Position numbers and translations under genes: made by a program. A stretch of DNA of 7,090 nt, from NCBI GenBank assembly GCA_007134175.1, contig SLLF01000364.1:1-7090 (forward strand), given 5' to 3'. The notes under the pieces were generated by a model. The model did not search any database. It was not told the DNA's origin and worked only from the letters and a program-made list of their open reading frames with translations. Positions within the stretch are counted from its first letter, which is position 1; the number at the start of each line of letters is the position of its first letter. Origin of the DNA: Kiritimatiellia bacterium. GTDB taxonomy: Bacteria; Verrucomicrobiota; Kiritimatiellia; SLAD01. Of the stretch, positions 1-5,713 are shown one piece after another.

Positions 1-960
1 CCGGCTTCCTGGTCGGCCCCGGAGTTGCTGGGGCCGGCGGATTCTTATCCAGGACTTGCCGTTGATCAGGAGGGAACCCTGCACCTGGTGCATCGGGAGC
101 AGATGGGCGGTTACATGTCGCCCTGGCAATTGTGGTACCGTCGCAAACGGCCAGGCCGGGACTGGGAAACGCCGGTACCGTTGGCGGTCAGCCCCGTCCT
201 CGGCTATAATCATTTCATGCAGACGCTGACCGTGGGGCCTGCGGGAACTCTGCATGTCACATTCCAGTTTCACTACAGCGACACCGATCGGTCGCGTGAC
301 GGATGGGGGCGTGCCGCCGTATACCTGCATTCGGAGAATGGAGGAGACCATTGGTATAACGAGGACCGGCGGCTGACCGGGCCTTTAACCGTAGATCAGA
401 TGCAGCCCGTTGGAGGAAACGCGGCGTTGCCCGGTGAGAAAGGTCTGAGCATCAGCAATCATTTTGTCGACGACCGGAATGCCCCCTGGTTTTTCTCCTC
501 GCATCCACAATATCCGTCCGGATTAATCTGGCATCGTGAACCGTCTGGATGGCAGATGATCGATATGGCGGACCGCACTCGTGGATTGAACATTGGGCAT
601 GGAGGTTCCACATCTCTAGCCCGGCTGCCATCCGGTCGGGTCATCTTCCTCTTTACAGCAGACACATCCGGCAACGCGTGGCCTTTCGGTGCGGTCGGCG
701 GGACGCTTTATGAGACCGTTTTGGATGCCACCGGGAAACTCGTCCGCACGGCACCGCTTCGGACGGCCGATGCGGAATCGTCATGTTGGCTACCGTCACT
801 GGAGCGGTGGGACTGGACCGCCCCCGGGCGCCGCGAGGGAGACGACGTGTGGTTCCTGTACACCCGGGGAATTAACCACTCGACGGTCGAGAACGGACGT
901 AATGCAAATGCGTCTAGAACCCGGATTCACCTTGGAAATCGCTTCAATCAGTTTCGGTGA
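1..960 (+). CDS. BNR/Asp-box beta-propeller protein, BNR_4-like (5' partial)
   Basis: The reading frame is open from the first base and ends at TGA 958-960, giving 319 visible residues. A TTG at 25 is the first possible start inside the window, but the eight codons before it are in frame and the sequence begins mid-domain, so the real start is probably upstream. Seen: a repeated pattern of hydrophobic strands with aromatic and Gly turns, 'YPGLAVDQEGTLHLVHRE' then 'LWYRRK..G..W', and an Asp-box-like SENGGDHW at 331-354. These fit BNR/sialidase-type propellers, especially the BNR_4 group, which (established knowledge) includes ulvan lyases and GH145 glycosidases. I cannot identify catalytic residues or tell a lyase from a hydrolase, and the missing N-terminus hides any signal peptide. 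It lies 28 bp before the GH42-like gene in the same direction, which supports a role in the same glycan pathway. Fold call fairly firm; enzyme activity is a guess. Confidence 0.75.
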   Translation, partial: PASWSAPELLGPADSYPGLAVDQEGTLHLVHREQMGGYMSPWQLWYRRKRPGRDWETPVPLAVSPVLGYNHFMQTLTVGPAGTLHVTFQFHYSDTDRSRDGWGRAAVYLHSENGGDHWYNEDRRLTGPLTVDQMQPVGGNAALPGEKGLSISNHFVDDRNAPWFFSSHPQYPSGLIWHREPSGWQMIDMADRTRGLNIGHGGSTSLARLPSGRVIFLFTADTSGNAWPFGAVGGTLYETVLDATGKLVRTAPLRTADAESSCWLPSLERWDWTAPGRREGDDVWFLYTRGINHSTVENGRNANASRTRIHLGNRFNQFR

Positions 961-988
961 CCGCCGTGCAAGATTAAGGGAATAAACC

Positions 989-2953
989 ATGACCTACCGA
1001 ACCTCCGCTCCGATGTATTCGTTTTATGCTGATCGGGACCTCAATTTGGAGCGTGCGCTGCACGAGTTGAAGCGCACACGCTCGGAACGCGTCTTCCTGG
1101 TCGCCCCGGGCATTTACAACCTGGAGCGTCTCGCGGCCAAAATGCCGCGACTGGCGGTTTGTCTAGACTTCTTCGCCCAGGCCGGCATCGAAACCGGAGT
1201 GTGGATCGGGCAGACGATCGGGCACGGCGGCGGGTTGGGCAAGGTGGATGCCCGGTTCGCCCCCATCATCAACCTGCAGGGAAATCCGGAGAAGGCAATC
1301 TGTCCGCTGGACGAGGCGTTCAAACGCACCGTTTGCGACGGCGTGCGCGAACTTGCCCGCGCGGGTGCCCGGACCATTTTGATCGACGACGATTTCCGCC
1401 TGGGCCAGCGCAGCGGCAGCGTGGTGTGCTTCTGCGAAGCGCACCTCGACGCCTTCCGCGCCCGGACGGGATTGCAGGCGACGCGGGATGAGGTCGCGGC
1501 GAAGGCCTTGACCGGCCCGCCCAGCCGGTTCCGCGATGACTGGCTGGCCGTGACCGGCGATTCACTGGCGCAACTGGCACGCGAGATGCGCGAAGCGGTC
1601 GACAGCGTCGATCCGTCCATCCGCCTGGGGCTTTGCGCCTGCACCTCGACATGGGACATTGACGGCATTAGCGCGGTTGAACTCAGTCGGATCATGGCGG
1701 GTACGACCCGTCCGTTGCTGCGCCTGATCGGGGCGCCCTACTGGGCCGGGCAAAGGGCGCACAATATGCGGCTGGCACCCATCATCGAGATCGAACGGCT
1801 GCAGCGCTCCTGGATCGGGGGGGATGTCGAGGTGATCGCGGAGGGCGACACCTACCCGCGTCCCCGCCATCACACCCCTGCCGCCTGGCTGGAAGGCTTC
1901 GACACCGCACTCCGTGCCGACGGGCGCATGGACGGCATTCTCAAGTACATGTTCGACTACGTATCCTCCTTCGATTATGAGACCAAGTACGCCGACTTGA
2001 CGGAGCAAAACCAGCCGCTGTACGCGGATATCGAGCGCATCTTCTCCGGTCGCACGGCCGTGGGGATCAATGTGGTCAGGAAGATGAAGACGTTGCACGC
2101 GGCCGACCTGCCAACGCCGGTCAATACCGCCTTTCTCTATGCGAATTTCTTTCAGTTCTCGGCCATCTGTTTCCTCACCGACAACGCCATTCCCATCGCC
2201 TATGGGGATGCAAATGGCCCCGCGGTCACTTTTGGCTTCGATGCCACGAATCTGGACCGGACGCACCTTCGGAATGGCGCTATCCTGGATGTTGTCGCGG
2301 CACGTCTACTCAAGGCGGCGGGCATCGATGTCGGACTGCAGGAAATGGGCAAGGCGGTCGAGGTCAGCCGCGAAGTGTACCCAGCGGATCGCGAGACCGT
2401 TGCGACCCATGGCAACCGCTACGCCATGACGCTCGATGCACAGGCGCAGGTGCTCTCGACCCTCGCGACGTTCGATGGCGAGATTCCCGGGGCGTATCTG
2501 TATGAGAACGCCAATGGGGAACGCTTTCTGGTCTACGCCTTCGATGCCTGTGAAAGTCAGAACCAGCGGGGCGCGTTCCGGAGCTACTGCCGTCAGCGGC
2601 AGTTGATCGACGCCATCACCTGGCTGGCCCGCAGGCCGCTGGATGCGGTCTGCCCGGGCCATCCCGATCTGTATATCCTGGTGAAGAAGAGCGAAGACGG
2701 TCTGGCCATCGGGCTGTGGAATTTTTTTGCCGATGCCATCGAGTCGCCCCGCTTGCTCCTGGCCGACGACTACGCCGGTGCCGAAATCATCAACTGCGGC
2801 GACGCGGGCTGCACCTTGACGGGTAGACAACTGACGTTGCACGCAACCATCATGCCGTATGGGTTTGCCGGCATCCTGCTGCACCGCAGTGCATCCTCTG
2901 GCTCTGTTCACGCTGTACAACAGAACAATCTGCCTCTACCTGAAGTAGAATGA
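989..2953 (+). CDS. GH42-like (clan GH-A) putative glycoside hydrolase, multidomain
   Basis: Complete 654-residue protein. ATG 989 is preceded by AAGGGA (976-981) at normal spacing. Residues 1 to about 350 look like a TIM barrel. The segment 130-158 (ILIDDDFRL, then CFCEAHLDAFR) parallels the GH42 strand-4 region, where the acid/base Asn-Glu is followed by a Cys-x-Cys-x-x-Cys/His zinc-type patch. Here D133-D134-D135 stand where Asn-Glu would be, and C147, C149 and H152 keep the patch. E285 in IAEGDTYPRPR is the best candidate nucleophile. Residues about 375-455 resemble the glutamine-amidotransferase-like domain that follows the barrel in GH42-type enzymes (LRNGAILD at 427-434). The end, about 555-635, looks like a beta-sandwich. 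No signal peptide or membrane segment, so probably cytoplasmic. Substrate unknown; beta-galactosidase activity should not be assumed given the altered acid/base position. A non-hydrolytic or different-mechanism homologue is possible. Confidence 0.72.
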   Translation: MTYRTSAPMYSFYADRDLNLERALHELKRTRSERVFLVAPGIYNLERLAAKMPRLAVCLDFFAQAGIETGVWIGQTIGHGGGLGKVDARFAPIINLQGNPEKAICPLDEAFKRTVCDGVRELARAGARTILIDDDFRLGQRSGSVVCFCEAHLDAFRARTGLQATRDEVAAKALTGPPSRFRDDWLAVTGDSLAQLAREMREAVDSVDPSIRLGLCACTSTWDIDGISAVELSRIMAGTTRPLLRLIGAPYWAGQRAHNMRLAPIIEIERLQRSWIGGDVEVIAEGDTYPRPRHHTPAAWLEGFDTALRADGRMDGILKYMFDYVSSFDYETKYADLTEQNQPLYADIERIFSGRTAVGINVVRKMKTLHAADLPTPVNTAFLYANFFQFSAICFLTDNAIPIAYGDANGPAVTFGFDATNLDRTHLRNGAILDVVAARLLKAAGIDVGLQEMGKAVEVSREVYPADRETVATHGNRYAMTLDAQAQVLSTLATFDGEIPGAYLYENANGERFLVYAFDACESQNQRGAFRSYCRQRQLIDAITWLARRPLDAVCPGHPDLYILVKKSEDGLAIGLWNFFADAIESPRLLLADDYAGAEIINCGDAGCTLTGRQLTLHATIMPYGFAGILLHRSASSGSVHAVQQNNLPLPEVE

Positions 2954-2969
2954 AATAAGGAGAATTATC

Positions 2970-4184
2970 ATGAACATAACGTCCACCATCACTAACGACA
3001 AAAGCGATTCGGCCGACCATCTGGCTCCCGGGGAAATCGCCGCGCGCTTCCCGCAGGTAACGGTGCCGGGGACCGCGCGCACCGCCTACCAGCTAACCGC
3101 CGACGAGGCGATCTGTTATCCGCTCTACTATTTCATTCCCTCTTTGACCCGCGATGGCCGGTTTCTGGTCTATCACCGGGCCGCCGCCGGCGAGGTGCAG
3201 CTTTATCGGCTGGATTTGGCTACTGGCGAAAGCCAAGCCTTGACGGCGGCCGACGATCCGGACTGCGCCTGGACACCCTGGGATACGGACCCGGGACGTG
3301 GCGTCCTTGATCATCGCAGTTCACTGAACGTGGCCCGGGACGAGGTGGCCTATTTCGCCCACGGCGAGGCCAGGACGGTCCACGTTAGGACGCTGGAGGA
3401 AAGGCTCCTGTTCCGTCTGCCCCCCGGACGCAAGGCTACGGGCCAAAACTGCTTTTCCCCGGACGGTCGCTATTTCTTCTATATCCACCACGATGCCGAG
3501 CTGGAAAAACGCATCCTCAGCGAAAGCCCTCCCGCCCGCCATCTCTCCAAGGGCACGGAACTGGTCCGCTTTGATTTGGAGAGCGGCGAGCAACACCTGG
3601 TGGCGAAGCTCAACAGCCCGTTCCATCATGTCCATCCCTATGGTTCGGATCATCTCGTATTTTCCAGTCCGGCTCTCGAAAAAGCCCCGTTATGGACCGA
3701 CTACGAAGGCGGTTGGTTTACCCAATTGCGTACCCAGGACGCGGAGGGGCGTACCACGGTTCATTATTCCGCCACCGCTCGCGGACTTCATTACGAATTA
3801 ACCGGACATAATCCCTGTAAAGTGGGCACCCTGTCGCCCACCACCCATCAGCGGCGCGAGTTTACCTGTCCGGCCTTGGGTAATCTGCATGTGGGGTGCG
3901 ACCCTGCCGGCCAGCGATTTGTCGTGGATGGGCTGGAGGAAGGCGGCCGGTCAATCTATCATCTGGCGGTGCTGCCGGAACAAGGGGATCCGGAGTGGAT
4001 CCGGCTTACCGGTCCATGGCCGCTCTATGGAGAGAAAGGTCAGAAAACCCATTCCCATCCCCGTTTTACATCCTGTGGCCGCTGGATCCAGATGGTGGCC
4101 GGCGATCCGCTTACCCGCACCAACCACACCTTTCTCGTGGACGTCCGCGACGTCGCCCCCAGCCAGGGATTGCCTGCATTTTAA
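2970..4184 (+). CDS. PL22-like oligogalacturonate lyase family beta-propeller
   Basis: Complete 404-residue protein. ATG 2970 sits 6 bp after a strong AAGGAGA (2957-2963), 16 bp after the GH42-like stop. Propeller strands with SPDG-type turns recur, for example CFSPDGRYFFYIHHD at 161-175. The diagnostic region is QKTHSHPRFTS at 358-368: Q358, H361 and H363 reproduce the Gln-x-x-His-x-His pattern that in Yersinia oligogalacturonate lyase (PL22; Gln350, His353, His355 as I recall) binds the catalytic Mn2+. The His cluster FHHVHPY (218-224) and H274 in LHYELTGH are candidates for the general base and fourth metal ligand. The family cleaves unsaturated or saturated digalacturonate by beta-elimination in the cytoplasm, and the missing signal peptide agrees. 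Outside these motifs it looks divergent, and its neighbours are a sulfatase and glycosidases rather than pectin genes, so the true substrate may be another uronate-containing oligosaccharide. Family call good; substrate open. Confidence 0.78.
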   Translation: MNITSTITNDKSDSADHLAPGEIAARFPQVTVPGTARTAYQLTADEAICYPLYYFIPSLTRDGRFLVYHRAAAGEVQLYRLDLATGESQALTAADDPDCAWTPWDTDPGRGVLDHRSSLNVARDEVAYFAHGEARTVHVRTLEERLLFRLPPGRKATGQNCFSPDGRYFFYIHHDAELEKRILSESPPARHLSKGTELVRFDLESGEQHLVAKLNSPFHHVHPYGSDHLVFSSPALEKAPLWTDYEGGWFTQLRTQDAEGRTTVHYSATARGLHYELTGHNPCKVGTLSPTTHQRREFTCPALGNLHVGCDPAGQRFVVDGLEEGGRSIYHLAVLPEQGDPEWIRLTGPWPLYGEKGQKTHSHPRFTSCGRWIQMVAGDPLTRTNHTFLVDVRDVAPSQGLPAF

Positions 4185-4210
4185 CATCGATCACAACCCA
4201 CAACACAACC

Positions 4211-4215
4211 GGAGA
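4211..4215 (+). promoter_or_regulatory. Shine-Dalgarno GGAGA that fixes the sulfatase start
   Basis: GGAGA lies 4 bp before ATG 4220. The frame is open back to an ATG at 3896, but that extension runs through the end of the PL22-like gene in another frame and gives low-complexity Arg/Pro-rich sequence. The protein starting at 4220 begins MSRPNILFIHAESFDGR, exactly the first strand expected of a sulfatase, so 4220 is the start. Confidence 0.8.
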
Positions 4216-4219
4216 CCTT

Positions 4220-5713
4220 ATGAGCAGACCCAACATCCTATTCATTCACGCCGAGAGTTTTGATGGTCGTCTGCTCGGGTTTTTGGGGCACCCTGCGCTG
4301 CGCGGCGCCACTCCGCAGCTGGATACGCTGGCGGTGGAGGGGACCTGCTTCGAAAATACCTATGCCAACTATCCGCTTTGCTGCCCGTCACGGGCCAGCA
4401 TGTGGAGCGGACGCTTCGCGCACCATGTCGGGGCCTGGAACAATTATTGCGGTCTTTCGGCCGAAGCGCCGACCTTGGCCGACCAGCTGCAAGTGGCGGG
4501 TTACACAACACAAATCATCGGCAAGACCGATTATGTCTCGGGACACCATAGCGGCGGTGCCCGGCTATCGGCCTGGAGCCGGGCGGCGGCTATTCCCCGT
4601 CCGGTACATGGGGAGCCCAATCCGCCCCACGTATTCCCTGATCATCGCGAGCGCGCACGTGAAGGGGATTGGCAAAAAGCCGATGAAGCGAATGCGTTCC
4701 TGCGGGAACAGCAGGACAACGCGGCGCCATTTTTTCTCTACGTCGGCTTGCATTTGGCGCATCACCGCTTTTCGACCTCGCAACATTACTTGGAGCAGAT
4801 TCCTGAAGACGCCGTTGCGCTACCGGCAGCCGATTCCCTCCAGCACCCTGTGCTGCCCTTGCAACGCCTGCAGAAGAATTGGGGGCATGCCCTCGATCCG
4901 GATGGATTGCGTCTGCGCCGTCGTATCTACTTTGCCATGATCGCGGAAGTTGACGCGCTGCTCGGCCAATTACTGCGGGCGCTGGATCAGTACGGGTTAC
5001 GGGACAACACCTGGGTGGTCTTTGCCGGGGACCATGGCGAAATGGCCGGCGAGCACCGGCAATACATTAAGCTCACCCATTTCGAGGCCTCCATCCGAGT
5101 GCCGTTGATTATTCGTGGTCCGGACGCGCGTGCCAATGCACGTGTACAGGCACCGGCTTCATTGGTCGATCTCTACCCGACGTTTACGGACCTTGCCGCT
5201 GCCGCGCCGCCGGATGACCTTGACGGCCATTCACTGGTGCCCGAATTAACCGGTGGCACGACGGCCCGGCCGCCGCGCGCTTTTGCCGAGCATCATTCGT
5301 CCAGTTGCCCCACCGGCACGTTCATGCTCCGCCGGGACCAATGGAAATATATCACCTATCCTGGATACGCCCCGTTGCTTTTCAATCTGGACGACGATCC
5401 GGACGAGCTGCGCGATCTGGCGCCGTTGCAACCGGAGATGGTCAAGACGTTGGACGCCGAAATGCGGCAGGTTGCTGATTACGAAGCCATCGACGCCGAG
5501 GCCAAAGCCAAGGATCGAGAATGTTTCGCGGCGTGGCGGGACGAGGCCCGGCGCGACGGCACCTATGAAGAGCAGATGGCCGCGACCTACAGCGGTGCCG
5601 GCCATCCGCCCGGGCCGGTCCAGCCCTGGCGCGAGGAAGACGAGGAACGCATCCGCCAATGGCTGGCCGGAAATACGTTGCCGCTGCCGGAAATAGACGA
5701 GGAATACGCATGA
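4220..5713 (+). CDS. Type I formylglycine sulfatase, arylsulfatase K-like
   Basis: Complete 497-residue sulfatase. The signature CCPSRASMWSGR (54-65) fits C-x-P-S-R, so C54 is the residue converted to formylglycine. Other active-site blocks: SFDGRL (13-18), GKTDYVSGHHS (101-111, K102 and H109/H110 likely sulfate contacts), DHGEMAGEHRQY (271-282, D271 and H272 likely metal ligands), FEASIRVPL (288-296), SLVDLYPTF (314-322), WKYITY (375-380) and LFNLDDDPDEL (387-397). Compared from memory, this order and wording match human arylsulfatase K, a lysosomal glucuronate-2-sulfatase, better than other sulfatases I know, suggesting a 2-O-sulfated uronate substrate. E12 stands where sulfatases usually have the first metal-binding Asp. 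There is no signal peptide, so the enzyme should be cytoplasmic and would need a cytoplasmic maturase (none in this window). The charged tail (about 425-497) ends in TGA overlapping the next ATG. Sulfatase class is certain; exact substrate is inferred. Confidence 0.93.
   Translation: MSRPNILFIHAESFDGRLLGFLGHPALRGATPQLDTLAVEGTCFENTYANYPLCCPSRASMWSGRFAHHVGAWNNYCGLSAEAPTLADQLQVAGYTTQIIGKTDYVSGHHSGGARLSAWSRAAAIPRPVHGEPNPPHVFPDHRERAREGDWQKADEANAFLREQQDNAAPFFLYVGLHLAHHRFSTSQHYLEQIPEDAVALPAADSLQHPVLPLQRLQKNWGHALDPDGLRLRRRIYFAMIAEVDALLGQLLRALDQYGLRDNTWVVFAGDHGEMAGEHRQYIKLTHFEASIRVPLIIRGPDARANARVQAPASLVDLYPTFTDLAAAAPPDDLDGHSLVPELTGGTTARPPRAFAEHHSSSCPTGTFMLRRDQWKYITYPGYAPLLFNLDDDPDELRDLAPLQPEMVKTLDAEMRQVADYEAIDAEAKAKDRECFAAWRDEARRDGTYEEQMAATYSGAGHPPGPVQPWREEDEERIRQWLAGNTLPLPEIDEEYA
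5699..5704 (+). promoter_or_regulatory. Shine-Dalgarno GAGGAA inside the sulfatase 3' end
   Basis: GAGGAA lies 5 bp upstream of ATG 5710, within the last codons of the sulfatase gene. It supports 5710 as the GH2 start and implies that ribosomes finishing the sulfatase re-initiate at the ATGA junction. Confidence 0.65.

Noticed and set aside
25..27. TTG as the true start of the BNR gene
   Set aside because: The frame is open to base 1, no convincing Shine-Dalgarno precedes it, and the protein would begin inside the propeller.
1562..2266. 234-codon open frame on the minus strand
   Set aside because: It lies fully inside the GH42-like gene and its translation shows no recognisable domain; long antisense frames are common in GC-rich coding DNA.
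2903..2924. Inverted repeat TCTGTT/AACAGA as a possible terminator
   Set aside because: Six-base arms with a 10-base loop, no T-run, and it lies inside the GH42-like coding sequence with the next gene only 16 bp after the stop.
3986..4004. Direct repeat GGATCCGG (3986-3993 and 3997-4004)
   Set aside because: Short, within coding sequence that translates normally; likely chance.
2970..4184. TolB-like or prolyl-peptidase-like propeller as identity of the third gene
   Set aside because: SPDG-type turns would fit, but there is no export signal, no peptidase domain, and the Q-x-x-H-x-H metal motif favours PL22.
3896..4219. In-frame upstream extension of the sulfatase to ATG 3896
   Set aside because: It overlaps the PL22-like gene in another frame, reads as Arg/Pro-rich shadow sequence, and the sulfatase core strand and Shine-Dalgarno both point to 4220.
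4260..4940. 226-codon + strand frame within the sulfatase gene
   Set aside because: Out-of-frame shadow of the sulfatase, rich in Arg, Trp and Cys, with no domain pattern.
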